Shown piece by piece: positions 43,129 to 52,741 of a DNA stretch of 64,000 nt (position 1 is its first letter; each line of letters opens with the position of its first letter). Position numbers and translations under genes: made by a program. A model generated the notes under the pieces. It saw only the letters and a program-made list of their open reading frames with translations, did no database searches and was not told where the DNA came from. Origin of the DNA: Bacillus rhizoplanae (lineage in GTDB: Bacteria > Bacillota > Bacilli > Bacillales > Bacillaceae_G); contig NZ_CAKJTI010000004.1 in NCBI RefSeq assembly GCF_917563915.1, positions 62,001 through 126,000 of the forward strand. The letters run 5' to 3'.

Positions 43129-43225
43129 TTTATCGGGCAGTAGGACCCCCGCCTCATGATTCAGAGAGAGGCGAAGAAGATAGATGGAAGATGAAAAAAT
43201 CCCGACTGATGGAAGTTTCACTTTG
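43129..43225. repeat. Truncated bcr-type repeat (97 bp)
   Basis: It starts TTTATCGGGCAG, lacking the first CCCGC hairpin, and ends GGAAGTTTCACTTTG. The middle has ACCCCCGCCTCATGATTCAG and GAAGAAGATAGATGG of bcr, with eroded pairing. It lies between the divergent glycerophosphodiesterase and merR genes. Confidence 0.8.
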
Positions 43226-43302
43226 CTTCAATTATGAAACTGAGCAATCCAAAATACAATGCTGGTAGAAAAAATTTACAAAAGTGTAATGATTGCACAA
43301 AA

Positions 43303-43314
43303 GTTAACGTTAAC
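43303..43314 (+). promoter_or_regulatory. MerR-type operator in the merR-MFS promoter
   Basis: The perfect palindrome GTTAACGTTAAC lies between a TTGCAC -35 (43293) and a TAAAAT -10 (43316). A dyad in the spacer is the classic MerR-family arrangement, which suggests autoregulation and drug-responsive activation of the operon. Confidence 0.65.
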
Positions 43315-43349
43315 GTAAAATGTGATATTGTTAGGAAGGAGGAATATAA

Positions 43350-43757
43350 TTGTATAAAATCGATGAAGTTACAAAGCAAACAGGCTTAACAAAGCGAACC
43401 CTTCGTTATTATGAGGAAATTGGTTTAATTCATCCACCAGAACGCAGTGAAGGAAATATTCGTCTATATACAGATGAAGATGTGGAGAGAATTAAAAAAA
43501 TTGTAGAAGCGAAAGAAGTACTAGGTATAACGCTTCAAGAAATGCAGTACTTCTTATCACTTAAAGAACGTATGGAGCAAAGAAAAAATAGTGATAACCC
43601 GCGCGAACGGGAAGTAATTCAAGAAATAGCACATATGCTGACAAGTCAAATCGAGACGCTAGATAAGAAAATGCTGCAAATGAAGCACGTGAAAGAAGAA
43701 TTAGAACATAGCTTGGAAAGAGCAACGAAGTTTTTAGAAGAAACAAAGGGAGAGTGA
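43350..43757 (+). CDS. MerR family transcriptional regulator
   Basis: This 135-residue protein starts at a TTG 9 bases after AAGGAGG. It has the MerR winged helix (YKIDEVTKQTGLTKRTLRYY, EEIGLIHPPERSEGNIRLYT) and a dimerisation coiled coil (ETLDKKMLQMKHVKEELEHS). No metal-binding cysteines are present, so it should sense an organic effector. It overlaps the downstream MFS gene by ATGA-type coupling and is probably its regulator. Confidence 0.9.
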   Translation: MYKIDEVTKQTGLTKRTLRYYEEIGLIHPPERSEGNIRLYTDEDVERIKKIVEAKEVLGITLQEMQYFLSLKERMEQRKNSDNPREREVIQEIAHMLTSQIETLDKKMLQMKHVKEELEHSLERATKFLEETKGE

Positions 43758-44917
43758 TTTATATGGAGAGTAAAAAACGGCTTGGAAGACTCATTACAGT
43801 AATCGCTACGTTTCTTGCCTTTTCTGGTATTGGAGTAGTCGATCCAATTTTGCCAATCATTGCAGAGAAAATTGGTGCAACGCATTGGCAAGTCGAGATG
43901 TTATTTACAGCCTATATTTTTACGATGGCAATTATGATGTTGCCAGCTGGGCTTTTTGCAGCAAGATTTGGTGATAAGCGTATGATGACAATTGGTCTTG
44001 CAATTGTAACGGTATTTGCATGTATTTGCGGATTATCACAAACAATTACGCAGTTATCCATTTTTCGCGCTGGCTGGGGCTTAGGGAATGCGATGTTTTT
44101 TGCAACGGCAATGACATTATTAATTGCACTGAGCAAAGAAGTGCATGAAGCCGTTGGATTGTATGAGGCAGCAATTGGTTTAGGTATGGCGGGAGGTCCG
44201 CTGTTAGGTGGTTTATTAGGTGGATATTCTTGGCGTTATCCATTTTTTGCGACAAGTGTTTTAATTGGTCTAGCATTTATTCTCGTTTTCTTTTTTGTAA
44301 AAGAACCAGAGCGCAAAGTGAAACGCCAGTCAGCAGGATTGAAAGAATTGATTAACCTGGTGAAATATAAACCTTTCATACAAGGTGCCATTTCCGGAAT
44401 GTTATATTACTATGCTTTCTTTGTTGTCTTGGCATATTCACCGCTTATTTTACATTTATCTGCCATTCGGCTTGGGTTTGTCTTTTGCGGCTGGGGGCTT
44501 GCATTAGCGTATGGCTCTGCTGTGCTTGCACACCAATTAGAAGGAAAATACGAACCGAAAATGTTACTGCGCTATAGCTTACTTGTATTTGCAATCTTTT
44601 TAATACTATTGTTCTTCGTACAAGTTATGTGGTTACAAATTGTACTGATCATTTTATCAGGACTAGCGTCTGGTCTTAATAATGCATTATTTACAAGCTA
44701 CGTAATGGATATCTCACCTTATGAAAGATCTATTACATCAGGTGTATATAACTTTGTTCGTTGGATGGGCGGGGCAATTGCACCGATTTTATCTGGAATT
44801 ATTGGTCACGTGGTTTCACCGCAAAGCCCGTTTTTAGTAGGAGGAATTGTTGCGCTAGTTGGATGTGTGATGATTTGTCTACCGATTCGAGAAAATGAGA
44901 GCAAAACCCTTTCCTAG
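43754..44917 (+). CDS. MFS efflux transporter
   Basis: This 387-residue protein has 12 membrane helices of the drug:proton antiporter-1 type. Motif A is seen in GLFAARFGDKRMMTIG, and the helix 5 antiporter motif in AAIGLGMAGGPLLGGLLGGY. It should export a toxic organic compound using the proton gradient. It is co-transcribed with the MerR regulator, a frequent pairing for multidrug pumps such as Blt or Bmr. The gene ends inside a terminator hairpin. Confidence 0.88.
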   Translation: MIYMESKKRLGRLITVIATFLAFSGIGVVDPILPIIAEKIGATHWQVEMLFTAYIFTMAIMMLPAGLFAARFGDKRMMTIGLAIVTVFACICGLSQTITQLSIFRAGWGLGNAMFFATAMTLLIALSKEVHEAVGLYEAAIGLGMAGGPLLGGLLGGYSWRYPFFATSVLIGLAFILVFFFVKEPERKVKRQSAGLKELINLVKYKPFIQGAISGMLYYYAFFVVLAYSPLILHLSAIRLGFVFCGWGLALAYGSAVLAHQLEGKYEPKMLLRYSLLVFAIFLILLFFVQVMWLQIVLIILSGLASGLNNALFTSYVMDISPYERSITSGVYNFVRWMGGAIAPILSGIIGHVVSPQSPFLVGGIVALVGCVMICLPIRENESKTLS

Positions 44918-44931
44918 GAAAGGGTTTTCTT
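44903..44931 (+). terminator. Terminator of the merR-MFS operon
   Basis: AAAACCCTTTCC and GGAAAGGGTTTT with a two-base loop form a palindrome that contains the stop codon. Confidence 0.83.
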
Positions 44932-45102
44932 ACTGTTTTATACATAATTGACTAAATATACGAACGAAAACGACTCGTTTACAATATATTTACGTTCTTT
45001 TTTATATTTTTAACTATACATTTTCCATGTTTTGTTTTATTTTTGTTAGGGGACATTAATGGTGTCCACATTATAATTTGCAACGAAAGGCGTGATTGTA
45101 CA

Positions 45103-45930
45103 ATGGAACTATGGTTCACTGAGAAACAAACAAAGCATTTTGGAATTACAGCGCGTATTAACCGCACTTTACATACGGAGCAAACAGAATTTCAAAAGCT
45201 AGATATGGTTGAAACTGAAGAATTCGGTAATATGCTTATTTTAGATGGCATGGTTATGACAACACAAAAGGATGAATTCGTATATCACGAAATGGTAGCG
45301 CACGTACCATTATTCACACATCCAAACCCTGAAAACGTTCTAGTTGTTGGCGGCGGAGATGGCGGCGTTATTCGTGAAGTATTAAAACACCCAAGCGTGA
45401 AAAAAGCAACGCTTGTTGAAATCGATGGAAAAGTAATCGAGTACTCTAAAAAATACTTACCAGAAATTGCTGGCGAGTTAGAAAATCCACGCGTAGACGT
45501 AAAAGTAGGCGATGGTTTCATGCACATTGCTGAAAGCGAAAACATGTATGATGTAATCATGGTTGATTCTACAGAGCCAGTAGGCCCGGCTGTAAACTTA
45601 TTTACAAAAGGATTCTACGCTGGAATCTCTAAAGCGTTAAAAGAAGACGGTATTTTCGTAGCGCAAACAGATAACCCTTGGTTCACACCAGAATTAATTT
45701 CAAACGTGTTTAAAGACGTAAAAGAAATTTTCCCAATTACACGTCTATACACAGCAAACATTCCAACTTACCCAAGCGGACTTTGGACATTCACAATCGG
45801 ATCTAAAAAGCATGATCCACTAGAAGTAAGTGAAGAGCGTTTCCACGAAATCGAAACGAAATACTACACAAAAGAACTTCACAAAGCAGCATTCGTATTG
45901 CCTAAATTCGTTGGGGATTTAATTAAGTAA
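45103..45930 (+). CDS. speE: Spermidine synthase
   Basis: This protein of 275 residues starts at the ATG at 45103 ([20 protein letters not shown]). The binding motifs for decarboxylated S-adenosylmethionine and putrescine are seen in [37 protein letters not shown] and [17 protein letters not shown]. It adds an aminopropyl group to putrescine. With speB just downstream, it completes the arginine-agmatine-putrescine-spermidine route. The 185 bases before it hold a short GGACAT/TGTCC hairpin. Confidence 0.93.
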   Translation: MELWFTEKQTKHFGITARINRTLHTEQTEFQKLDMVETEEFGNMLILDGMVMTTQKDEFVYHEMVAHVPLFTHPNPENVLVVGGGDGGVIREVLKHPSVKKATLVEIDGKVIEYSKKYLPEIAGELENPRVDVKVGDGFMHIAESENMYDVIMVDSTEPVGPAVNLFTKGFYAGISKALKEDGIFVAQTDNPWFTPELISNVFKDVKEIFPITRLYTANIPTYPSGLWTFTIGSKKHDPLEVSEERFHEIETKYYTKELHKAAFVLPKFVGDLIK

Positions 45931-46204
45931 GAAAAGCGAAGCTGACTGTTCAGACCCGGTGGCTAAGGTTCTTTCCCGTAGAAGGCACTTTTTGCTTTCT
46001 CGTGGGGAAGATTCTTAGATGCAAGGGTCTAGGAGACAAAGTTAGCCACTGACGTTTCACTGTAATAAAAGTAAGTAAATTTCTTCTCGACTAATTGGGT
46101 TGAGAAGAGTGTGGTAAATCGATAAAGAGGAGCAAAACAGCTCCAAATTTGAGACAAAATGAAAGGTTGGGATACCTTCAGTTCCAGATAGGAGGAAAAA
46201 GAAT
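45931..46204 (+). promoter_or_regulatory. Structured intergenic region between speE and speB
   Basis: This 274-base gap is unusually rich in pairing. CTAAG and TCTT (45964 onward) pair with AAGA and CTTAG (near 46008-46019), and AGACCC pairs with GGGTCT around them. GTGGCTAA can also pair with TTAGCCAC in a crossing arrangement, and further hairpins TTCTC/GAGAA and GAGC/GCTC lie near speB. A bcr-like GTTTCACTGTAAT follows. It could be a terminator with a structured speB leader, or a repeat element. No known riboswitch was recognised. Confidence 0.4.
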
Positions 46205-47080
46205 ATGCGTTTTGATGAAGCTTATTCAGGTAAAGTATTTATTAACAGTCATCCAAGTTTTGAAGATGCTGAGGCTGTTATTTATGGGATGCCGATGGAT
46301 TGGACAGTAAGTTATCGTCCTGGTTCTCGTTTCGGCCCAGCACGTATTCGTGAAGTATCAATTGGACTAGAAGAATATAGTCCATATTTAGATCGTGAAT
46401 TAGAGGAAGTTAAATATTTTGATGCGGGTGATATTCCGCTTCCTTTCGGTAATGCACAGCGCAGCTTAGACATGATCGAAGAATATGTAACAAAACTATT
46501 AGATGCTGGTAAGTTTCCACTGGGTCTTGGTGGTGAGCACCTAGTGTCTTGGCCAATTTTTAAGGCGATGGCCAAAAAATATCCAGATTTAGCAATCATC
46601 CACATGGATGCTCATACAGATTTACGTGAGTCGTATGAAGGCGAGCCTTTATCTCACTCTACACCAATTCGTAAAGTGTGCGATTTAATTGGTCCAGAAA
46701 ACGTATATTCTTTCGGTATTCGTTCTGGTATGAAGGAAGAATTTGAGTGGGCAAAAGAAGTTGGCATGAACTTATACAAATTTGATGTATTAGAACCATT
46801 AAAGAAAGTATTGCCAACACTTGCAGGACGCCCAGTCTATGTCACAATTGATATCGACGTATTAGACCCAGCGCACGCTCCTGGTACAGGAACGTTAGAA
46901 GCTGGCGGTATCACGTCAAAAGAACTACTAGATTCCATTGTTGCAATTGCAAATTCAAATATAAACGTAGTTGGAGCAGACTTAGTAGAAGTAGCTCCTG
47001 TATATGATCACAGTGACCAAACACCAATCGCAGCAAGTAAATTTGTGCGCGAAATGTTACTTGGATGGGTGCAAAAATAA
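46205..47080 (+). CDS. speB: Agmatinase (ureohydrolase family)
   Basis: This 291-residue enzyme hydrolyses agmatine to putrescine and urea. The binuclear manganese ligands are seen in PLGLGGEHLVSW, IIHMDAHTDLR and YVTIDIDVLDPAHAPGTGT. SYRPGSRFGPARIREVSIGL near residue 38 is also typical. AGGAGG lies upstream of the ATG. It follows speE and is preceded by a structured 274-base region, so it may be both co-transcribed and separately controlled. Confidence 0.93.
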   Translation: MRFDEAYSGKVFINSHPSFEDAEAVIYGMPMDWTVSYRPGSRFGPARIREVSIGLEEYSPYLDRELEEVKYFDAGDIPLPFGNAQRSLDMIEEYVTKLLDAGKFPLGLGGEHLVSWPIFKAMAKKYPDLAIIHMDAHTDLRESYEGEPLSHSTPIRKVCDLIGPENVYSFGIRSGMKEEFEWAKEVGMNLYKFDVLEPLKKVLPTLAGRPVYVTIDIDVLDPAHAPGTGTLEAGGITSKELLDSIVAIANSNINVVGADLVEVAPVYDHSDQTPIAASKFVREMLLGWVQK

Positions 47081-47134
47081 AGTTAGGCTACCGGTCATTC
47101 TAGCCACTAAAGCTAGATGAACAGTAAGCAAAAT

Positions 47135-47176
47135 AAAAAGGCTATTTCGATATAATTCGAAATAGCCTTTTTATTT
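47135..47176 (+). terminator. Terminator of speB
   Basis: AAAAAGGCTATTTCGA and TCGAAATAGCCTTTTT form a 16-base perfect stem followed by ATTTTT. Confidence 0.9.
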
Positions 47177-47311
47177 TTATTAAATATTCCAGTTTACTTT
47201 CCTTACAATGATGTAAGAGAAATGTAAGGGAAATCGATAGAGACTATTTTTGGTAGATTTTATACTCAATGAAGCATTATACAATGATACATGTTAGAGG
47301 TGGAAAGATTC

Positions 47312-47671
47312 ATGCGTATGATATTAAAAGTTACAGCAGTACTTGCTATTTTAGGCGGTGCAGGTGTCTTTTACTTACAATCAAAAACAGAAGGTGTGCA
47401 AGCCTTTGTAGATAATTTTTTCTCAAGTAAGGAAGTAAAGGAATATTATACTGTAACAAATCAAGGTGAGAAAAAAGGTGATAAGTATTTGTACACATTT
47501 ACTGCTTATGATAGGGATGGAAATGAGCAGGTTGTGAAAAAAGTGATAAATCGTGAACTTCGCCAAGGAGCATACTTGAAAATTTACGCAAAAGGAAGCC
47601 AAGGGAAAGGATGGGCAGAGCTGCGAGAGAATGAAGTGCCAGCGAAAGTGCTAGAAAAACTGAAAAAATAA
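47312..47671 (+). CDS. YxeA family (DUF1093) secreted or anchored protein
   Basis: This protein of 119 residues starts at the ATG at 47312 with GAGGTGG upstream. An N-terminal hydrophobic segment (ILKVTAVLAILGGAGVFYL) serves as a signal or anchor, followed by a small beta-rich domain (EYYTVTNQGEKKGDKYLYTF, QGAYLKIYAKGSQGKGW). YxeA proteins form an OB-like fold, are common in Bacilli, and have no agreed function. It has its own terminator. Confidence 0.82.
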   Translation: MRMILKVTAVLAILGGAGVFYLQSKTEGVQAFVDNFFSSKEVKEYYTVTNQGEKKGDKYLYTFTAYDRDGNEQVVKKVINRELRQGAYLKIYAKGSQGKGWAELRENEVPAKVLEKLKK

Positions 47672-47673
47672 TG

Positions 47674-47708
47674 AAAAACCCAAGTTCATACTGCACTTGG
47701 GTTTTTAT
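47674..47708 (+). terminator. Terminator of the YxeA-family gene
   Basis: AAAAACCCAAG and CTTGGGTTTTT form an 11-base stem, starting 2 bases past the stop codon. Confidence 0.9.
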
Positions 47709-47881
47709 GTTTTACAAGGATGATATAACCATTTTTATAAATTGTTTTTTTGGAACTACATCTTTCAATAGGTTTCCTAATATTTCAGCAGACAGGCACT
47801 GCTCTTTTTTGATATGATAGGAAAAGTGATTTATTATAAACTATATGTAATATCTATAACATTTTGAAAGGTGTGCAAGAC

Positions 47882-48319
47882 GTGGAGAAGCAACTTGCAG
47901 GCTTACCAGTACAAGTTCACTTTGTAACGGAAATTCGTGAAGGGGCGCGAAAGGAAACTATTGCTTTTGACGCAAATGGTCTATACTATGTAAAGGGTCA
48001 AAGTACATATGTAACGTTTCAAGAACCGAATGAACAAGGCGAAGTGAAGACAATTATTAAAATTCAAGATGATCAAGTTCTCATTATGCGTTCGGGCGCT
48101 GTTTCTATGCGTCAAACTCATAAAAAAGGTGAGTGGACAACAGGAACCTATATGAGTGAACTTGGGACGTTTGCATTGCAAACGAAAACAGATAACGTCC
48201 TTTTTAAATGGTCGGAAGAAAAGAAAAAGGGACAACTCTTTCTAACGTATGCATTGCTTCTAAGTGAACAAGAAGCAGGCCGATATACAATTACCGTTAA
48301 TCTCAAGGAGGGACAATAA
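47882..48319 (+). CDS. ywiB: DUF1934 family protein, YwiB-like
   Basis: This protein of 145 residues starts at a GTG at 47882, with AAAGGTGT upstream; a TTG at 47864 is in frame but weaker. It is a small calycin-like beta-barrel protein ([26 protein letters not shown] at the end) of the DUF1934 family. YwiB lies directly before argS throughout Bacilli. Its stop overlaps the argS start by one base, so the two are translationally coupled. Its function is unknown. Confidence 0.87.
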   Translation: MEKQLAGLPVQVHFVTEIREGARKETIAFDANGLYYVKGQSTYVTFQEPNEQGEVKTIIKIQDDQVLIMRSGAVSMRQTHKKGEWTTGTYMSELGTFALQTKTDNVLFKWSEEKKKGQLFLTYALLLSEQEAGRYTITVNLKEGQ

Positions 48320-49989
48320 TGAACTCTTTAGAACAAGTAAAAGAACTCATTAAAGAGGAAATTAAAGCTGCTGTAGTAAAAGCAGAATTAGCAACAGAAG
48401 AACAAATTCCAAACGTTGTATTAGAAACGCCAAAAGATAAAACACACGGTGATTTCTCTACAAACATGGCGATGCAACTTGCACGCGTAGCGAAAAAAGC
48501 ACCGCGCATGATTGCAGAAGAATTAATTGCAAACTTCGATAAAGCAAAAGCTTCTATTGAAAAAATTGAAATTGCGGGACCTGGCTTCATTAACTTCTAC
48601 ATGGATAACAGCTACTTAACAGATCTAATCCCAACAATTATTACAGCTGGCGAAGCTTACGGTGAAACAAATACTGGTAACGGTGAAAAAGTACAAGTTG
48701 AGTTCGTATCTGCAAACCCAACAGGTGACCTTCACTTAGGACATGCGCGCGGCGCAGCAGTTGGTGATACGTTATGTAACGTATTAGCAAAAGCGGGCTA
48801 CGATGTATCTCGTGAATATTACATTAATGATGCTGGTAACCAAATTCATAACTTAGCGCTTTCTGTTGAAGCTCGTTACATGCAAGCGTTAGGTTTAGAA
48901 AAAGAAATGCCAGAAGACGGTTACCACGGCGCAGATATCATCGGAATCGGAAAACATTTAGCAGAAGAGTTTGGCGATCGTTATGCAAAAGCTGACGCAA
49001 AAGAAAGCTATGAATTCTACCGTGAGTACGGTTTAAAATATGAACTAGCGAAACTTCAAAAAGACTTAGAAAGCTTCCGTGTTAAATTTGATGTGTGGTT
49101 CTCTGAAACATCATTATACAAAAACGGTAAAATCGATGAAGCTCTTGCAGCGTTAAAAGAGCGCGGAGAGGTATTTGAAGAAGAGGGCGCAACATGGTTC
49201 CGTTCTACAACTTACGGCGATGATAAAGACCGTGTATTAATTAAAAACGATGGTTCTTACACATACTTAACGCCAGACATTGCGTATCATCGTGATAAAT
49301 TAGAGCGCGGTTTTGAGAAATTAATTAACATTTGGGGTGCTGACCACCACGGTTACATTCCACGTATGAAAGCAGCAATTCAAGCGCTTGGATACGATAA
49401 AGATACATTAGAAGTAGAAATCATCCAAATGGTACAACTATACCAAAACGGTGAAAAAGTAAAAATGAGTAAACGTACAGGTAAAGCTGTTACACTTCGT
49501 GAGCTTATGGAAGAAGTAGGCGTAGACGCAATGCGTTACTTCTTTGCAATGCGCAGCGGTGATTCTCATTTAGACTTTGATATGGACTTAGCAGTATCAA
49601 AATCAAATGAAAACCCTGTTTACTATGCACAATATGCACATGCACGCGTATGCAGTATCCTTCGCCAAGGTGAAGAACTTGGATTAACCGCAGGCGGAGA
49701 TGTTAACTACAAACTTGTTGCTTCTGAGAAAGAAGTAGACTTATTAAAGAAACTGGGTGAATTCCCAGCGGCAGTTGCAGAAGCAGCACAAAAACGTTTG
49801 CCACACCGCATTACAAGCTATGCATTTGACTTAGCGGCGGCGCTTCATAGCTTCTACAATGCAGAAAAAGTATTAAACCAAGATAACTTAGAGTTAAGTA
49901 AAGCTCGTTATGACTTAATGCGTGCAGTACGCATTACACTTCAAAATGCATTAGCATTAGTTGGAGTATCTGCACCAGAGAAGATGTAA
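48319..49989 (+). CDS. argS: Arginyl-tRNA synthetase
   Basis: This 556-residue class I synthetase has the HIGH-type motif in [20 protein letters not shown], the Add-1 domain at the N terminus, [12 protein letters not shown] as the KMSKS motif, and the anticodon-binding DALR domain at the end ([10 protein letters not shown], then [11 protein letters not shown]). It charges tRNA-Arg. It is coupled to ywiB. A short bcr-type repeat begins at its stop codon. Confidence 0.95.
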   Translation: MNSLEQVKELIKEEIKAAVVKAELATEEQIPNVVLETPKDKTHGDFSTNMAMQLARVAKKAPRMIAEELIANFDKAKASIEKIEIAGPGFINFYMDNSYLTDLIPTIITAGEAYGETNTGNGEKVQVEFVSANPTGDLHLGHARGAAVGDTLCNVLAKAGYDVSREYYINDAGNQIHNLALSVEARYMQALGLEKEMPEDGYHGADIIGIGKHLAEEFGDRYAKADAKESYEFYREYGLKYELAKLQKDLESFRVKFDVWFSETSLYKNGKIDEALAALKERGEVFEEEGATWFRSTTYGDDKDRVLIKNDGSYTYLTPDIAYHRDKLERGFEKLINIWGADHHGYIPRMKAAIQALGYDKDTLEVEIIQMVQLYQNGEKVKMSKRTGKAVTLRELMEEVGVDAMRYFFAMRSGDSHLDFDMDLAVSKSNENPVYYAQYAHARVCSILRQGEELGLTAGGDVNYKLVASEKEVDLLKKLGEFPAAVAEAAQKRLPHRITSYAFDLAAALHSFYNAEKVLNQDNLELSKARYDLMRAVRITLQNALALVGVSAPEKM

Positions 49990-50042
49990 TAAAGTGAAGC
50001 TTCCATTAGTGGGGGTCTTACTGCCCGTTAATGCGGAATAAA
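49989..50042. repeat. Short bcr-type element at the argS stop
   Basis: This 54-base element lies in reverse orientation: ATAAAGTGAAGCTTCC at one edge and CGTTAATGCGGAATAAA at the other. The ATAAA at the left edge overlaps the last base of the argS stop codon. Confidence 0.8.
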
Positions 50043-50122
50043 GAAAAGTGGAAGTGGCTCGTTTAGAATGAGAGGGAATGGCGCGAAGTCATTAAGCATT
50101 CTAGCTGCTGGCACTAGATAAT

Positions 50123-50169
50123 AAAAAAGCCGGATGCATGGAAATTTTTCCATGCATCCGGCTTTTTTT
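50123..50169. terminator. Bidirectional terminator between argS and map
   Basis: AAAAAAGCCGGATGCATGGAA and its complement form a 20-base perfect stem with A and T runs on either side, serving both convergent genes. Confidence 0.92.
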
Positions 50170-50911
50170 ATAGCTCTGTTAAAATAATTGGTTCACCGCG
50201 TGTTACAACAATTGTATGTTCACATTGAGCAACAAGGCTTTTATCTGGTGTTACAAATGTCCAGCCATCGCCAAGTTCCACGATGTGATCCGCATTCATA
50301 GATATGAAAGGTTCTACGGCTAAGACAAGTCCATCTTTTAAGAGGGCGCTATCCATAGGATCAAAATAGCTTAAAATATGATTTGGTGCTTCATGTAAGC
50401 TAAGCCCAATGCCATGTCCTGTTAAGTTTTGAATCACCGTGTAACCATTTTTACGCGCATCATTGGAAACCGCACGACCAATTTGATTTTGTTTTGCGCC
50501 GGCTTTTACTTTTTTCATAGCTGCCCAAAATGCACTTTCAGCAGCAGCGCAAAGTTTTTCTTTTTCTTCATCTTGTCCAAGAACAAACGAAATACCTGTA
50601 TCTGCGTAGTAACCGTCAAGTGCCGCAGATACGTCTACGTTTATTAAGTCGCCTTCTTTTAGGACGCGATCTCCTGGAATGCCGTGAGCAACTTCTTCAT
50701 TGACACTAATGCAAGTTGTGCCTGGAAAATCATATTCTTTTTCAGGTGCAGAAATGGCACCGTGCTCATCTAATACTTTCTTACCGATTAAATCAAGCTC
50801 TTTCGTTGTCATGCCTGGCTTCGCTTGTTTTTTCATTTCCTCGCGAGCAAGCGCAACGATGCGGCCGATTTTTCGTAAGCTTTCTAAATCTTGTTCATTA
50901 CGAATAATCAT
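50168..50911 (-). CDS. map: Methionine aminopeptidase, type I
   Basis: This protein of 248 residues starts at the ATG at 50911 (MIIRNEQDLESLRKIGRIVA), after a GGAAGGAC site. The metal ligands are in DVSAALDGYYADTG, LTGHGIGLSLHEAPN and VLAVEPFISM, ending with CEHTIVVTRGEPIILT. It removes N-terminal methionine from new proteins. This is the second, stand-alone MetAP of Bacillus (YflG-like) rather than the ribosomal-protein operon copy, judged from its context. Confidence 0.92.
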   Translation of the reverse strand: MIIRNEQDLESLRKIGRIVALAREEMKKQAKPGMTTKELDLIGKKVLDEHGAISAPEKEYDFPGTTCISVNEEVAHGIPGDRVLKEGDLINVDVSAALDGYYADTGISFVLGQDEEKEKLCAAAESAFWAAMKKVKAGAKQNQIGRAVSNDARKNGYTVIQNLTGHGIGLSLHEAPNHILSYFDPMDSALLKDGLVLAVEPFISMNADHIVELGDGWTFVTPDKSLVAQCEHTIVVTRGEPIILTEL

Positions 50912-51106
50912 GAAAACCACTGTCCTTCCTCGAATGTACATCTCACATGATTGTATCATGTTTGTTTTTGTCCTGCTACTTGCGTGGTAAGCCTCTCATC
51001 TCAAGATTTCCTGACATTTGTCATATTCATGTCATGACGTCTTTTACTGTTTTCCATATCTTCCAATTTATACAATATAAATGTAAGTAACGATGGAGGT
51101 GGAGAA

Positions 51107-52009
51107 ATGGAACAAATAATTGAAGTGAATAGTGTTTCAAAAACATTTAAACATAAAAAAGCAGTAAATAACGTTTCATTTACAGTAGCGAAGGGGCAAA
51201 TTGTTGCATTACTTGGACCGAATGGAGCTGGGAAAACAACAACGCTTTCGATGATGCTTGGATTAAGAGATCCTTCGGAGGGGAATATTTCTATATTTGG
51301 CAAGGGCCCAAAGCACCGGGACGTTCGAAATCGCCTTGGGGCAATGCTGCAAGAAGTGAGCGTAATTGATAGTATCTCTGTGGAAGAGGCAATTGATTTG
51401 TTTCGTAGTTATTATACGAATCCAATCAAAAAAGAAACACTGCTCCAACTATCCAATTTAGAGTCAGAAAGAAAGCAAAGGTGTGAAAAGCTATCTGGTG
51501 GTCAGAAAAGGCGTTTAAATTTTGCGCTCGCACTTGCTGGAAATCCAGATTTGTTATTCTTAGATGAACCAACAGTAGGAATGGACATCACGTCTAGAAA
51601 AAGCTTTTGGGATACAATTCGAAAATTAGCAGGAGAAGGAAAAACGATTATTTTAACAACGCATTATTTAGAAGAAGCAGATGCACTAGCAGATCGAATT
51701 TTATTATTTGCAAATGGAAAAGTGATTGCCGATGGAACACCAGATGAGATGAAAGCAACAATTTCTCAAAAAACAATTTCATTTTATGCAAAAGAGGAAA
51801 TGCCAACAAGTATGCTTCGGAGTTTATCTCATGTTACAAGTGTCCGGTGGCATGAAAAACGTGTGGTGCTAACAACAGATGATACGGATGCTACACTCCG
51901 AGACATTTTTAAGAAAAACTTGCCTGTCATGGATATTGCTGTTGAGCGCGGCAGCCTGGATGAAGCCTTTGAACAGTTTGTTGCAAATCAGAAGGAGGGA
52001 ATTGCATGA
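51107..52009 (+). CDS. yvfR: ABC transporter ATP-binding protein (YvfR-like)
   Basis: This 300-residue protein has Walker A GPNGAGKTTT, the signature CEKLSGGQKRRLNFALALAG, Walker B LLFLDEPTVGMD and the H-loop TTHYLEEADALA. The C-terminal ~80 residues are the usual DrrA-type extension. It powers the permease encoded next, which overlaps its stop by ATGA. The operon continues with a sensor kinase and regulator, as in yvfRSTU and linearmycin-type resistance loci, so it probably exports a membrane-active antibiotic or lipid. Confidence 0.88.
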   Translation: MEQIIEVNSVSKTFKHKKAVNNVSFTVAKGQIVALLGPNGAGKTTTLSMMLGLRDPSEGNISIFGKGPKHRDVRNRLGAMLQEVSVIDSISVEEAIDLFRSYYTNPIKKETLLQLSNLESERKQRCEKLSGGQKRRLNFALALAGNPDLLFLDEPTVGMDITSRKSFWDTIRKLAGEGKTIILTTHYLEEADALADRILLFANGKVIADGTPDEMKATISQKTISFYAKEEMPTSMLRSLSHVTSVRWHEKRVVLTTDDTDATLRDIFKKNLPVMDIAVERGSLDEAFEQFVANQKEGIA

Positions 52010-52740
52010 GAGCGTTTTGGATGCAATGTAAAATAGAAATATTACGTACGTTTCGCAATAAATTATTTATCTTTTTCTCGTTATTAATGCCGGTCATGTT
52101 TTATTACATTTTTACAAATGTCGTGTCAGTGCCGGGCAACGGAGATGCATGGAAAGCACACTATTTAATTTCAATGGCTACTTTTAGTATTGTAGGAACA
52201 GCACTTTTTAGTTTTGGCGTTCGTCTTTCACAAGAAAAAGGGCAAGGGTGGACACAGCTTTTACAAATTACACCGCTGCCAGAAGGGGCGTATTTATCTG
52301 CAAAAATTGTTGAGCAAACGCTTGTAAATGCTTTTTCAATTGTAGTTATTTTCATCGCAGGTATAGTCATTAATGATGTACAGTTAACGATTGGACAGTG
52401 GGTTAGTGCTGGATTATGGTTATTAATTGGTGTTACACCATTTTTAGCGATTGGGACGGTAATTGGTTCGATTAAGAAAGCTGATGCGGCTGCTGGGCTA
52501 GCAAATATTTTAAATATGTGTTTAGCCATTCTAGGTGGATTATGGATGCCAATTGAAGTATTACCAAAGGCGTTAAGAAGTATTGGGGAATGGACACCAA
52601 CATATCGCTTCGGAAGTGGGGCTTGGGATATTGTCGCTGGCAAGGCCATTGGCTGGGAGAATATTGCAATATTAGGAGGTTATTTTATCGCTTTTGTTAT
52701 ACTATCAATATATATAAGAAAAAGACAGGAAGCGGTATAA
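52006..52740 (+). CDS. yvfS: ABC-2 type permease (YvfS-like)
   Basis: This 244-residue membrane protein has six helices, beginning LFIFFSLLMPVMFYYIFTNV and including LANILNMCLAILGGLWMPIE, the ABC-2 signature region. It is the transmembrane partner of the preceding ATPase and is coupled to it by a 4-base overlap. The gene ends one base before the sensor kinase start. Confidence 0.87.
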   Translation: MRAFWMQCKIEILRTFRNKLFIFFSLLMPVMFYYIFTNVVSVPGNGDAWKAHYLISMATFSIVGTALFSFGVRLSQEKGQGWTQLLQITPLPEGAYLSAKIVEQTLVNAFSIVVIFIAGIVINDVQLTIGQWVSAGLWLLIGVTPFLAIGTVIGSIKKADAAAGLANILNMCLAILGGLWMPIEVLPKALRSIGEWTPTYRFGSGAWDIVAGKAIGWENIAILGGYFIAFVILSIYIRKRQEAV

Positions 52741-52741
52741 A

